This document shows, one piece after another, positions 55,452 to 64,000 of a stretch of DNA of 64,000 bases. Position 1 is the stretch's first letter; the number at the start of each line of letters is the position of its first letter. Both the position numbers and the translations under genes were made by a program. The notes beneath the pieces are model-generated. The model had not been told where the DNA came from and ran no database searches. It saw nothing but the letters and a program-made list of their open reading frames with translations. Source of the stretch: Gammaproteobacteria bacterium 54_18_T64 (GTDB taxonomy: Bacteria > Pseudomonadota > Gammaproteobacteria > Pseudomonadales > Porticoccaceae); contig MAAU01000096.1 in the NCBI GenBank assembly GCA_002162825.1, forward strand, positions 46,326 to 110,325, given 5' to 3'.

Positions 55452-56354
55452 TCAAGCCTTAAAAGACTGGCCCGCCCTTGCTCTACCCACCTCAATAAAG
55501 TGCCTTATATAGCCTATACCACGGTCTTGTTCACGCATTGCAATGTAGAGTTTGCGCTGCATGCCGCCAGCACCCAGTTGCAGGGTAACCAGCTGCTGTT
55601 TTGCACATTTGGCCTCCGCCAACCACTTCGGCAGCACACACACACCGCGCTGTAACTCCGTCATTTGCAGCATTAACTCCAGAGATTCAACCGCCTTATG
55701 GTGACTGGGTTTGAGCTTGGCGGGACCTAGAAAGTGATTAAAAACATCCAGGCGCTGCACCGGTACGGGAAAGGTTAGCAGTGTTTGCGCGGCCAGTTGC
55801 GCGGGATTAATTTGCCGACACTGCGCCAGCGGATGATCCGCCGCCAACACCAGGACCAGTTCGTAATCGGCCAGTACTTCGTAATAACTGCCCTGCTGCT
55901 TGATCAGGTCGGGGGTGATGAGAATATCAATGTGGTGGTTGAGCAAACCCTCGAGCCCGGAGAACTGGAATTTGCTGACGATGTCGACATCCACCTCTGG
56001 CATTTGACGCATGAATTCACCAGTAACCCCGGTCAACCACTCGTAGCAGGGGTAACACTCCACACCGATGCGTAATATGCCCTGGCGACCCTCGCCCTGT
56101 GCTTTCAAACTCTGCTGCGCCTGGGCAAGTACCGGTAGCACTTGCTCGGCAACCTGGTGGAGCAGCTGACCGGCATGAGTGAGCCGCAGGTAGCGCCCGT
56201 CCCTCTCCCACAAGCCGACACCGAGCTTTTTTTCGAGGCTGCGAATTTGGTGGGACAGGGCCGACTGACTCAGGCATAGCGTATTCGCGGCCTCGGTCAA
56301 TGTGCCATTTTTCCTCAGGGCGGCAATAATCTTTAGGTGGCTATGCTCGATCAT
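55452..56354 (-). CDS. metR: LysR-family regulator MetR
   Basis: MetR is a LysR-type activator of methionine genes that responds to homocysteine. The N-terminal winged helix-turn-helix is clear (LKIIAALRKNGTLTEAANTLCLSQSALSHQIRSLEKKLG), followed by the effector domain with VGVECYPCYEWL and PDLIKQQGSYYEVL. The 300-residue length is standard. It is divergent from metE with 102 bases between the starts, the classic metR-metE arrangement, and a MetR-type site lies in that gap. Confidence 0.93.
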   Translation of the reverse strand: MIEHSHLKIIAALRKNGTLTEAANTLCLSQSALSHQIRSLEKKLGVGLWERDGRYLRLTHAGQLLHQVAEQVLPVLAQAQQSLKAQGEGRQGILRIGVECYPCYEWLTGVTGEFMRQMPEVDVDIVSKFQFSGLEGLLNHHIDILITPDLIKQQGSYYEVLADYELVLVLAADHPLAQCRQINPAQLAAQTLLTFPVPVQRLDVFNHFLGPAKLKPSHHKAVESLELMLQMTELQRGVCVLPKWLAEAKCAKQQLVTLQLGAGGMQRKLYIAMREQDRGIGYIRHFIEVGRARAGQSFKA

Positions 56355-56357
56355 CTA

Positions 56358-56370
56358 TGAAAATATCTCA
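56358..56370. promoter_or_regulatory. Putative MetR binding site
   Basis: The 13-mer TGAAAATATCTCA fits the LysR/MetR half-site pattern TGAA-N5-TTCA with a single mismatch. It lies right before the metR start, in the metR-metE divergent region, so it could serve in metR autoregulation. The metE side shows no equally good second site. Confidence 0.4.
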
Positions 56371-56456
56371 TCGTTTGGCGACAAATCATCATTATTACTC
56401 ACCTATCACCATCCCTACAATGCGCCGCTTCATAATAAATCGGAGCACATAAGGTC

Positions 56457-58751
56457 ATGGTAACGACACACAATCTCGGCTTCCCCCGCATTGGCAAAAA
56501 ACGCGAATTAAAATTTGCCCTTGAAAACTACTGGCAGGGTAAGTCCGACCAAAGAGAATTATTAGACAGCGCTGCAGCGCTGCGCAAGATCCATTGGCAG
56601 CAACAAGGTCGCCTCGACTATATCCCCGTCGGTGATTTTTCCCTCTACGACCAGGTGCTAGATACCAGCTTCTTACTCGGTCATATCCCCTCCCGCGTGC
56701 GAGACCTGCCCGGTTCAATACTGGACAACTACTTCCGGGTCGCCCGGGGCCGTTCGGCCAACGAGCGCGCCAACTGCTGTGTCAGTGCCGGGGAAATGAC
56801 CAAGTGGTTTGATACCAACTACCACTACATCGTGCCAGAGTTTGAAGTAGGCACTCACTTTACCGTCAATGCCCGCGCACTTATTGAACAAATAGAAGAA
56901 GCCCATGCCCAGGACTTAAAGATTAAGCCGGTCATTATTGGCCCGCTAACGTACCTAAGCCTGGGCAAAAGCAAAGATGGTGGTCATAAACTCGATTTGC
57001 TTGAAGCTTTAATCGCAGCCTATCAAACCCTCTTTGCCGAACTCGACAAAACCGGCATTGAGTGGTTGCAAATGGATGAGCCAGCCCTGGTTACCGAACT
57101 CGAAGCCGAGTGGCAGGCTGCAGCTATTGAGGCCTACGAGGGATTACAAGGTCGCTCATTCAAAATTTTAGTAAGCACTTACTTTGGCCAGCTACAAGAC
57201 AATTTAAGACTGACCTGTGCATTGCCTGTTGATGGCATCCACCTCGATGCCATCAACGCCAAAGATGAAATCGCTGAAGCCGTAGCACTATTAAGTGCAG
57301 ACAAAGTTCTTTCACTGGGCGTTATTAATGGCCGCAATATCTGGATCAACGACCTTAATGCCACCCTTGACTGGCTCGAGCCCCTTCACCAGCTCCTCGG
57401 CGCGCGCTTGTGGCTAGCTCCATCCTGCTCTCTACTGCATGTACCGGTCGACCTCGATAGCGAGGAAAATCTGGATAGTAATGTGAAGCCCTGGCTCTGC
57501 TTTGCGGTGCAAAAACTCGATGAACTGAGCACTCTTGCCCTGGCACTGAATAGCGGCAGAGACTGCGTTGCCGAGGCCCTCGCGGCCAACCGTGCTCTCA
57601 TTGATAGTCGTCGAAACTCACCACGGGTGCATAAACCCGAGGTACAAAATGCCTTGAGTCGGATTAACGACTCCATGGCCAAGCGCCAGTCTCCCTATCC
57701 CCTGCGCGCAGTGGAACAGAGGGAAAAACTACAACTACCCCTCTACCCCAGCACCACGATTGGCTCCTTTCCACAAACGGCAGAAATTCGTCAGAGCCGG
57801 CGAGACTTCCGCCTGGGGAAATTGTCTGCCCAAAAATATCAGCGGGCCATGGAAGAGGAGGTCGCCCACTGTGTGCGCGAGCAGGAAGCTCTCGGGCTCG
57901 ACGTTTTAGTGCACGGTGAGCCCGAACGCAACGACATGGTTGAATACTTTGGCGAACAACTCGAGGGCTATACCTCCAGTCAATTCGGCTGGGTACAATC
58001 CTACGGCTCACGCTGTGTAAAACCGCCGATTATCTACGGTGATATATCGCGCCCCAAAGCCATGACCGTGGCATGGGCACGCTACGCTCAATCACTGACC
58101 GCAAAACCCATGAAGGGCATGCTCACCGGCCCGGTCACTATATTAAACTGGTCCTTTGTACGCGATGACCAAAGCCGCTCCGAAACCTGTCTGCAACTGG
58201 CCCTGGCGATACGTGAGGAGGTACTCGACCTGGAAAATGCCGGCATCGATATTATTCAAATTGACGAGGCCGCTCTCCGCGAGGGCCTACCCCTACGCAA
58301 AACGCAGTGGCAGGACTATCTCGACTGGGCAATACGCGCCTTTCGCATTACCGCCAATGGCGTCAGCGATGCCACACAGATTCACACCCACATGTGCTAC
58401 TCCGACTTTAACGACATTATCGCCGCCATCACCGAGATGGATGCCGATGTCATTACCATCGAGACCTCACGTTCCGATATGAGCTTGCTGGATGTCTTTG
58501 ACGAGTTCCACTACCCCAACCAAATTGGCCCCGGTGTTTACGACATCCACTCACCGAATATCCCCACGGTGGAGGCCATTGTCGCGCTGATGAAAAAAGC
58601 CGAGCAGCGCATCCCCGCCGAGCGGCTGTGGATAAACCCCGACTGTGGGTTAAAGACCCGCAATTGGCCAGAAGTATTGCCGGCTCTTGAGAATATGCTC
58701 GAGGCTAGAAAACAACTGGTCGCAGATTTTACAAACCGCCAAACCGAATAG
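56457..58751 (+). CDS. metE: Cobalamin-independent methionine synthase MetE
   Basis: MetE transfers a methyl group from methyltetrahydropteroyl-triglutamate to homocysteine to form methionine. At 764 residues it is full length, with two barrels. The N-terminal barrel begins [18 protein letters not shown]. The catalytic C-terminal barrel carries the zinc ligands: His and Cys in [14 protein letters not shown] and the C-terminal Cys in [32 protein letters not shown] is the homocysteine-site segment. Divergent metR controls it. AAGG sits just before the ATG. Confidence 0.96.
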   Translation: MVTTHNLGFPRIGKKRELKFALENYWQGKSDQRELLDSAAALRKIHWQQQGRLDYIPVGDFSLYDQVLDTSFLLGHIPSRVRDLPGSILDNYFRVARGRSANERANCCVSAGEMTKWFDTNYHYIVPEFEVGTHFTVNARALIEQIEEAHAQDLKIKPVIIGPLTYLSLGKSKDGGHKLDLLEALIAAYQTLFAELDKTGIEWLQMDEPALVTELEAEWQAAAIEAYEGLQGRSFKILVSTYFGQLQDNLRLTCALPVDGIHLDAINAKDEIAEAVALLSADKVLSLGVINGRNIWINDLNATLDWLEPLHQLLGARLWLAPSCSLLHVPVDLDSEENLDSNVKPWLCFAVQKLDELSTLALALNSGRDCVAEALAANRALIDSRRNSPRVHKPEVQNALSRINDSMAKRQSPYPLRAVEQREKLQLPLYPSTTIGSFPQTAEIRQSRRDFRLGKLSAQKYQRAMEEEVAHCVREQEALGLDVLVHGEPERNDMVEYFGEQLEGYTSSQFGWVQSYGSRCVKPPIIYGDISRPKAMTVAWARYAQSLTAKPMKGMLTGPVTILNWSFVRDDQSRSETCLQLALAIREEVLDLENAGIDIIQIDEAALREGLPLRKTQWQDYLDWAIRAFRITANGVSDATQIHTHMCYSDFNDIIAAITEMDADVITIETSRSDMSLLDVFDEFHYPNQIGPGVYDIHSPNIPTVEAIVALMKKAEQRIPAERLWINPDCGLKTRNWPEVLPALENMLEARKQLVADFTNRQTE

Positions 58752-58890
58752 AACAATGCCCGCCGGATGACCGAGTATCGGGCTGAACAATAGACCCCGT
58801 TCGCAATAAAAGCATACACCGTAAAAAGAGCGTGCCTTTATTACTTAAACTCAAGCCATTACAAAATGGTAGCTACGAGCAATAAGCCAA

Positions 58891-59688
58891 TTACGCGGGT
58901 TTATCCTCGTAGCTAACACCCATGCCCGCACGTACATCATTATTCACACCATATTGCGGTATTGGGTAGCGCAGCCCATTGCTCGATAAAGCTTCCAGAC
59001 CTTGAATTACTTTTGGCAGATAGGATGGGGGAATAACCATTAATAATTCATCCTCCATCACACCACCGTAGCGGCGTTCGGCAAAACAGGGTAGCGACAG
59101 GCTGGGTTCTCCCGTTGACAGTGCGCGGCCCCAGGAATCGGCACAGGCAGATTCGCCGACACACGACCACTCGAGTTTTTTATAACCAGCCCACTGCAAA
59201 CCGTTAATGAAAATAATCATTTGCGCGGGAGTCGCATAAATCAGGCATATATCTGGCGGATTTAAACGACCACTGGCTAACGGGCTCACAGCCATCGCTT
59301 GATGCTGACCAAAAGGCACAACATCCATCGCTTGCTGGTGAGCCGCAGTGTCTTCCGCCGTCTCATACCACACACCAACCATCGGCTGTCCTGATAACCA
59401 TTCCTCATTTTGTGGGTGGAGGCCCAGCACAGCACGGCATTGCTCACCGACCAGGTCATCCGCGGTAATACCCACCGTCCAGCCATTGCGCGCAGCCTGC
59501 CCGACAATCTGATCCGTGGTGTGAATATCATTGGGGCGACGAATACGTGGCACCGCTTCCATTTCTTCCCTTGAATCGAATAGTTTCATACCGACAACAG
59601 TAGTACGAAAGCGCAGTAGACGATTCAGATCATCAATAATTTGTGGGCCGTCAAACAGCTGAACATCCGACGAAATAAGTTCCGACAT
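58891..59688 (-). CDS. DUF169 family protein
   Basis: A 265-residue cytosolic protein of the COG2043/DUF169 family, whose function is not known. Recognisable features are an N-terminal helix, a GMKLFDSREEM motif near residue 35, the LVGEQCRAVLGLHP strand, and the CVGESACADSWG region with two cysteines, which may bind a metal or a flavin. GGGGGGAG precedes the ATG. A perfect palindrome lies about 55 bases upstream. Distant likeness to enzymes of anaerobic aromatic metabolism has been noted for the family, but nothing here tests that. Confidence 0.78.
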   Translation of the reverse strand: MSELISSDVQLFDGPQIIDDLNRLLRFRTTVVGMKLFDSREEMEAVPRIRRPNDIHTTDQIVGQAARNGWTVGITADDLVGEQCRAVLGLHPQNEEWLSGQPMVGVWYETAEDTAAHQQAMDVVPFGQHQAMAVSPLASGRLNPPDICLIYATPAQMIIFINGLQWAGYKKLEWSCVGESACADSWGRALSTGEPSLSLPCFAERRYGGVMEDELLMVIPPSYLPKVIQGLEALSSNGLRYPIPQYGVNNDVRAGMGVSYEDKPA

Positions 59689-59739
59689 GCTCCCCCCACG
59701 GGTAGATTGATATTTTAAAGACGTACCGTAAAATCTATT

Positions 59740-59756
59740 AATATAATTGTTATATT
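59740..59756. promoter_or_regulatory. Perfect 17-base palindrome upstream of the DUF169 gene
   Basis: AATATAA and TTATATT flank TTG, giving exact dyad symmetry apart from the centre. It lies in the AT-rich gap between the divergent DUF169 and Spy-like genes, about 50 bases upstream of the DUF169 start, a position suited to an operator. Confidence 0.5.
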
Positions 59757-59861
59757 TTTACACTATTACCGCAATGTACTAATTCTATCAATACATTTAT
59801 AAAAAACTCTCTTGTCACGACTATACTGTATTTTCAATAAAATCATCACAGGAATAATAAG

Positions 59862-60260
59862 ATGAACACATTAATAGCCCCATGCGCTATCACCTTGAAA
59901 TACGCAAAAATATTTTTTGTACTAACACTACTCTTTAGCGTATCGAGCAATGCCGCCCAGATACCCGATCCCGCCAAAGCTCAAAAACAAGCCATCGACA
60001 AAATGCATCATAAATTACACGATGACCAGGCATCCTTTAAAACTAGAGAAGCTGAGGCACTGAAAGAGCTAAATGAAATGACCATTGGTGAAAATGTCAG
60101 CCTTGACGACATCAATACAAAAATTGACGAGTTAATGGCTGCCAAAACAGCCATCCTTCGCCTGCGCTATGCCCATCTGGTCGAAATGCGAAAGATCCTG
60201 AGTGCCGAACAAAAGGTCGGCTACGACAAAACATTATTACAGCGCTCAGCGGTGAAATAG
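59862..60260 (+). CDS. Spy/CpxP-like periplasmic protein
   Basis: A 132-residue exported protein with a signal peptide (hydrophobic IFFVLTLLFSVSSNAA cut after AQ or nearby). The mature part is almost all helical and amphipathic, and ends with ILSAEQKVGYDKTLL, which resembles the LTxxQ motif of the Spy/CpxP/ZraP family of ATP-independent chaperones and metal-stress proteins. It has AT-rich upstream sequence shared with the DUF169 promoter. A role in envelope or metal stress is a family-level inference. Confidence 0.65.
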   Translation: MNTLIAPCAITLKYAKIFFVLTLLFSVSSNAAQIPDPAKAQKQAIDKMHHKLHDDQASFKTREAEALKELNEMTIGENVSLDDINTKIDELMAAKTAILRLRYAHLVEMRKILSAEQKVGYDKTLLQRSAVK

Positions 60261-60489
60261 AGTACACCGTATTACTTGAACTGCGAAAAAACTAGCACCT
60301 CTACTTGCTCGCACTCACTACAAGCACCTGCAATACTCTTGGGCACTATAAATCACTGCCTTCGATTTATATCCTAGCTCACTCAATGGCGCGGTGTGAA
60401 AAAAATTCCTTACCAATGGACGAGCCCATTATTAAAGATAACTTTCACCTCTTAAGTTTTTTAATAACAAATATGCGGCCGAAGATTTC

Positions 60490-60720
60490 GGCCATGAACT
60501 TTGCCACTGTAAAGGCTGAAAATCACTTAAGCCCTATTAACATTGGACACCACAGCTGTAGCATCTACCCCTTTATGGAAAGGTGAATCTTCAACGATCC
60601 GGCTGTTATTGAATTTATTAATTCAAACTTTATTGCCATACAGATTGGCAGCAAAGCCCGACCAAATATTGGCGAATGCGACTCCGTATTCACATACCCA
60701 GTAATGTGCCAGTTCAGGCG
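60490..60720 (+). pseudogene. Decayed DUF255 (YyaL/SSP411-like) thioredoxin-domain gene
   Basis: A fragment of the DUF255 domain is readable only when small frame changes are allowed. The translation FATVKAEN.LSPI.IGHHSC.....MER, then (after one extra T and one lost T) ES.FNDPAVIEFINSNFIAIQI..KARP.I, lines up position by position with the family pattern [46 protein letters not shown]. The second catalytic cysteine of CxxC is lost (C then SIY), and the frame ends in stops near 60584 and 60730. No complete gene can be built on either side. The sequence 60261-60489 and 60720-60796 is otherwise gene-free and may hold further remnants. Confidence 0.72.
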
Positions 60721-60796
60721 GGGATGTTTACCCATATAACCCCCCCCACACTACCTTCAGATCATTCAGCCAGCCGAGCGAAGTCTGGGCCATGCC

Positions 60797-61963
60797 TTAT
60801 TTTTTCTTTTCGGGAAACAACATAGCGTAAATAGTTTGATAGGCGTCGTCGTTTGCCAGTCCCATAATCATGCCTGCCCGCGCATCGCGAAAATATCGCT
60901 CAAAAGGCAAGCGCCCAGCAAAAGCAGTACCTCCAAACATGGTCATCAATTCCTGAGTCACTAATACCGCGACCTCTGAGCAAGTCACCTTAGCCTGCAA
61001 ATAAGGCAGGGGAGCTACCACCTGCCCCGCATCACCGGCTGCCGCAGCAACATGTAAGAGTGCCCGAGCCGCTTCTATTTTTGCACTCAATTCGGCCATG
61101 CGCCGCTGATTGATCGGGCTGTCCAGACGCTTAGCGCCACTGGGGTGTACCTTTGAGGCCTCTTCCATCGCTAATTCGTAGGCACCGGAGGCCACACCCA
61201 GGTACGCAGCGCCATAGGTCAGGGCGACCACCGGCATCATTACGGCGCCCAGATATTTGAGGGCGGCACCCTCTTCACCGATGCGGTTTTGCTCGGGAAC
61301 TACACCATTAAAACGAATAGGCATACTGTTGTTGCCGCGCATACCCAGGCCATTCCAGTCCTCGAGGGTTTCCCACTCAATTTTGTCGGCTTCAATAAAT
61401 AATGCTGAAAGCTTATGGCCCTTTGTTTCAGCGCCAACCCGGCAAAGCATAAAATAGTGGGAGGCCTGGCCCGCAGAGGTGACATAAGATTTGCGCAAAT
61501 TGTCGATAATGTAGCCATCGCCCCCTTTCTCGACGGAGGACAGCACCATGCCCGGCACCCAGTTCGCGCCCTGGCCCGAGGTTTCACCACCGGCCACGGT
61601 GCAGAGAGTTTCGCCGGCGGCAATCTTTTTCACAAAGTGCTCGGCTTGATAATCGCTCGGAATACGGCTTATTAGTTCCGCTGCCTCGACGTGCATTTTG
61701 TAACACATGGCCGTTGAGGCGCATTTCTTGGCGAGTTCCTCAACCACCAGGCAGGTCGATAATAAATCGGCTCCCAAACCTCCTTGTTCTTTCGCAACAC
61801 GCAAGCCCCATAAACCGCTAGCTTTTAAACCCTCCAGAGAGGCACGGGGGAAAGTGCGTGTTTTATCGGTGTCCGCGGCGCGGGGGGCCAGCTCGACAGT
61901 CGCCAGTTGTACTGCTAGATCTTTTAATGCCTGTTGTTCTTTGTTTAGGGGAAAATAAGTCAT
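60797..61963 (-). CDS. Acyl-CoA dehydrogenase family protein
   Basis: A 388-residue protein with the acyl-CoA dehydrogenase fold: a helical N-domain (PLNKEQQALKDLAVQLATVELAPRA), a beta-domain with the FAD/substrate strand RKSYVTSAGQASHYFML, and a C-terminal helical domain. The GMRGNNSMPIRFNGVVVP-like motif is present (GLGMRGNNSMPI). At the usual catalytic position near the C-terminus (YEGTSEI in typical enzymes) it has MGLANDDAYQTIY, with no Glu, and the alternative Glu site of IVD/LCAD is also not evident. It may be a non-dehydrogenating homologue or act in a special pathway. It is encoded upstream-to-downstream with the sulfotransferase and monooxygenase genes on the minus strand. Confidence 0.85.
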   Translation of the reverse strand: MTYFPLNKEQQALKDLAVQLATVELAPRAADTDKTRTFPRASLEGLKASGLWGLRVAKEQGGLGADLLSTCLVVEELAKKCASTAMCYKMHVEAAELISRIPSDYQAEHFVKKIAAGETLCTVAGGETSGQGANWVPGMVLSSVEKGGDGYIIDNLRKSYVTSAGQASHYFMLCRVGAETKGHKLSALFIEADKIEWETLEDWNGLGMRGNNSMPIRFNGVVPEQNRIGEEGAALKYLGAVMMPVVALTYGAAYLGVASGAYELAMEEASKVHPSGAKRLDSPINQRRMAELSAKIEAARALLHVAAAAGDAGQVVAPLPYLQAKVTCSEVAVLVTQELMTMFGGTAFAGRLPFERYFRDARAGMIMGLANDDAYQTIYAMLFPEKKK

Positions 61964-62014
61964 TACCTAATCCTCTTCTTTATTAACTAAACCAGGTTAA
62001 ACACAGAAACCGTT

Positions 62015-62947
62015 TTAATATGAGCCACCACTTTCCAGCCAGTGCGCACACTCGGGCGTCAAGGTCCTGGCGATATGTTTATCGTAGGTCGCCAGCTCAT
62101 CGGCCGACAGAACATCGCGCCAACGCCCGTTTGAGCCTTTATTAATAAAGGTTTGCGCACCGCCGTCAAACAGCATGTCGGCCATGGGTATCACCTCGTC
62201 GGCACGCTTCTTCATCGACTCGAAGGTGCATTGCTCCGTGACTTTTACCAAATATTCTGGTGTAACTTCAATATCCAGATAATCCGCAATGCGTTGAATT
62301 TGGCCCGACAGGTCGGCCAGCATATCGGCATAATTCACCAGCAGTACATTGGGGAGATGACGGTATTGCCACCAGGTTTTCACCACATGTAACTGAGACC
62401 AGAAGGGATAGCCATCGCTTTCCCAGTCAAACCAGCCGCGGCCAATCCAGTCATTCCAAAACTCATGAATATCCTCCCCCGCCGCAGGAAATGGCTTGCC
62501 AACACGCCCGGGCATATCCGCCATCATCTTTAAAAAATCCTGGGAATAATTGGAGTAGTGATTCCACAGTGACATAAACAAATCCCGACCGTCACGTGTA
62601 ACAAAGACATGTTTCACCTCGGGATGAAAGGGAAAACCATCCAGGGCCGTATGGGTTTTTAAAAAACGCCGATGTTCTTGTGCTTCGAGTTCTTTTTCCA
62701 ATTCATCGAGTGGGGAAAAGCGCATATCGACAAATACGGAGAGATCGTGAAAGGGCGCGGGAGGTGGCCCATCCTGAAAAATCAGTAGGGAAATAATCTG
62801 CTGGGTCCAGGTGGTACCCGATTTTTGTGTCGTGGCAACGACAATATCGTCCGGGCGGGGCTTAAATACCCGCCAGCGGCTACTGTCGATGTGGTGGTTT
62901 TGATAAACACAAGAGACTTCCGGTAGTGCAGTTTGACTAGACATCAT
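62015..62947 (-). CDS. Sulfotransferase
   Basis: A 310-residue cytosolic-type sulfotransferase that should move a sulfonate from PAPS to an alcohol or amine. The PAPS-binding 5' loop is in TTQKSGTTWTQQII near residue 40, the 3'-phosphate site in FVTRDGRDLFMSLWNHY near residue 112, and the C-terminal lid in FINKGSNGRWRDVL near residue 270, which resembles RKGxxGxWK. The acceptor is unknown. It lies between an acyl-CoA dehydrogenase and a flavin monooxygenase gene, so the acceptor could be a lipid, steroid or aromatic metabolite. Confidence 0.88.
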   Translation of the reverse strand: MMSSQTALPEVSCVYQNHHIDSSRWRVFKPRPDDIVVATTQKSGTTWTQQIISLLIFQDGPPPAPFHDLSVFVDMRFSPLDELEKELEAQEHRRFLKTHTALDGFPFHPEVKHVFVTRDGRDLFMSLWNHYSNYSQDFLKMMADMPGRVGKPFPAAGEDIHEFWNDWIGRGWFDWESDGYPFWSQLHVVKTWWQYRHLPNVLLVNYADMLADLSGQIQRIADYLDIEVTPEYLVKVTEQCTFESMKKRADEVIPMADMLFDGGAQTFINKGSNGRWRDVLSADELATYDKHIARTLTPECAHWLESGGSY

Positions 62948-63001
62948 AGCCCCTATTATTTTGATGAAAGTAAAGTTAGTAATTTAAAAATACTAACGTG
63001 C

Positions 63002-64000
63002 TTAAGGTTCCACACCCAGTAGGCTCATACCCTGTAATTCGGCAGCACCATCCATATCGACGGCCGCATGGTGGGAGGCCATCATTACATCGCGATAATA
63101 TTGCTGCAGCGGCGAATCATTATAGGCGGCGTGTGCACCGGCACCGGCGTACAGGCGCTCCACGGCGCGTCGACAAAGCTCAACCGCGTAGGCCGACTGC
63201 CAGCGCATCAGCGCCTGGGCCTCTTCATCGACGGGCTCTTGGGCCTCGGTAATGGCGTCGAATAAATCGCAGTTTCTACCCAGTAGCAGTTCGGCGGCAT
63301 TGATCTCAGCGGAAGCCTCCGCCACGCGCCGCTGCATGGTGCCACGACGGGCCTTGGCACCACTGCCCTCGCCGCTGTAAATATCGGGGCGAACGGCGGT
63401 TTTTTCGATAAACAAACTCAACATTTCCCGGGCCATACCCAAGACACTAGCGGCCAGCTGGGCGGAGAGACTGCACAGCACCGGCACCCTATAGAGGCCA
63501 CTATTCACATGGTCCTGGGCATGGGGACTGCGACCGCTAAAGAGCTTTCCCGTGGCCTCGGCGCGGTGCTGCGGTACAAACACATCCTTGAGTACCACAT
63601 CTTTTGAGCCACTACCGCGCATGCCCAGGGTGTGCCAGGTGTCATCCACCGCCACCTGGTCACGAGGCAACATAAGGTGCAGACTGCCTGGCCCACCCCT
63701 GCTGTCTTTGGCGCGCATGGCACCAATTAACAACCAGGGTGAATGATCGACACCGGAGCAAAATTGCCAGCGACCACTGAGCAGCCAGCCACCCTCTACC
63801 TGTGTAAATTGACCCTGGCTGGCCAGTGTTCCGGCGATCAAGAGATTGGGGTCGTCAGCAAACATTTCGGCTCGACAGGCCGCCGAAAAGCTCCCAGCAA
63901 TCCAGTTGTGGGCACCACACACCATCATTACCCAGCTCGTTGCTGGACAGGCGCGCGCTGTCTCGGCACAGGCGTGGAGCTGAACCCTTAGTGAGGCGCC
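63002..64000 (-). CDS. Flavin-dependent monooxygenase of the acyl-CoA dehydrogenase-like (HpaH/DszC) type, 5' end missing
   Basis: The frame is open to the window edge; the visible 332 residues lack the true N-terminus. The sequence looks like the group D flavin monooxygenases that share the acyl-CoA dehydrogenase fold (DszC, HsaA, HpaH-like). WVMMVCGAHNWIAGSF, WQFCSGVDHSPWLLIGAM, GMRGSGSKDVVLKDVFVP and the C-terminal AAYNDSPLQQYYRDVMMASHHAAVD block fit. These enzymes use reduced flavin from a partner reductase. The substrate is unknown. The ATG 24 codons in is not the start, because the frame and the similarity continue upstream of it. Confidence 0.85.
   Translation of the reverse strand, partial: GASLRVQLHACAETARACPATSWVMMVCGAHNWIAGSFSAACRAEMFADDPNLLIAGTLASQGQFTQVEGGWLLSGRWQFCSGVDHSPWLLIGAMRAKDSRGGPGSLHLMLPRDQVAVDDTWHTLGMRGSGSKDVVLKDVFVPQHRAEATGKLFSGRSPHAQDHVNSGLYRVPVLCSLSAQLAASVLGMAREMLSLFIEKTAVRPDIYSGEGSGAKARRGTMQRRVAEASAEINAAELLLGRNCDLFDAITEAQEPVDEEAQALMRWQSAYAVELCRRAVERLYAGAGAHAAYNDSPLQQYYRDVMMASHHAAVDMDGAAELQGMSLLGVEP

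Noticed and set aside
60305..60586. Frame of 93 codons as a small hypothetical gene
   Set aside because: Its C-terminal third is part of the DUF255 fragment and it ends at the pseudogene stop; the first part has no ribosome site or recognisable pattern.

Overview
The window is chromosomal DNA from a gammaproteobacterium, most likely a marine relative of the Pseudomonadales/Cellvibrionales. This rests on gene order. A yqeY-dnaG-rpoD block, a degS/algW-hisC-hisD-hisG-murA-ibaG block and a yrbG-kdsD-kdsC-lptCAB-rpoN-hpf-ptsN-rapZ-npr block follow the arrangements known from Pseudomonas and E. coli. I saw no phage, integrase, transposase, rRNA operon or CRISPR array.

Layout. 0.2-5.0 kb: replication and transcription core (YqeY, primase, sigma-70, then a CAU-anticodon tRNA whose acceptor stem marks it as tRNA-Ile2). 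5.0-9.3 kb: a cold-shock gene with a long leader, ubiX, a thiolase, and the stringent starvation pair sspA-sspB. 9.3-14.2 kb: Rieske protein and a fused cytochrome b/c1 (bc1 complex), rplM-rpsI and zapE. 14.3-18.3 kb: an alpha/beta hydrolase, zapG, ATP sulfurylase and a DegS/AlgW periplasmic protease. 18.3-23.7 kb (minus strand): histidine biosynthesis (hisG-hisD-hisC), murA, ibaG and mlaC. 24.0-34.5 kb (plus strand): yrbG, KDO synthesis, LPS transport, RpoN with the nitrogen PTS, mgtE and darP. 34.6-40.9 kb: enoyl-CoA hydratase, FAD oxidase, a glycosyltransferase-like protein, a beta-lactamase-fold esterase, two small proteins and S-formylglutathione hydrolase. 40.9-49.5 kb: a chorismate mutase-cyclohexadienyl dehydratase fusion, an HDOD protein, sbcD-sbcC and a DUF445 protein. 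49.7-55.2 kb: an SDR and a two-gene signalling unit (HD-GYP response regulator plus BvgS-like hybrid kinase). 55.4-64.0 kb: metR/metE, a DUF169 protein, a Spy-like protein, a decayed DUF255 pseudogene, then a minus-strand acyl-CoA dehydrogenase, sulfotransferase and flavin monooxygenase that runs off the window edge.

Most of the window is housekeeping. The departures from the usual pattern are: (1) an exported AroQ-gamma chorismate mutase fused to a PheC-type cyclohexadienyl dehydratase, which would be a one-polypeptide periplasmic route from chorismate to phenylpyruvate/phenylalanine; (2) cytochrome b and c1 in one reading frame in a gammaproteobacterium; (3) an mla locus reduced to mlaC and ibaG, with mlaFED and mlaB missing from their usual place; (4) a DUF255 thioredoxin-domain pseudogene not recognisable from open frames alone; and (5) an acyl-CoA dehydrogenase homologue without the expected catalytic glutamate, beside a sulfotransferase and a monooxygenase. 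All functions are inferred from reading the sequence. No database search was run.
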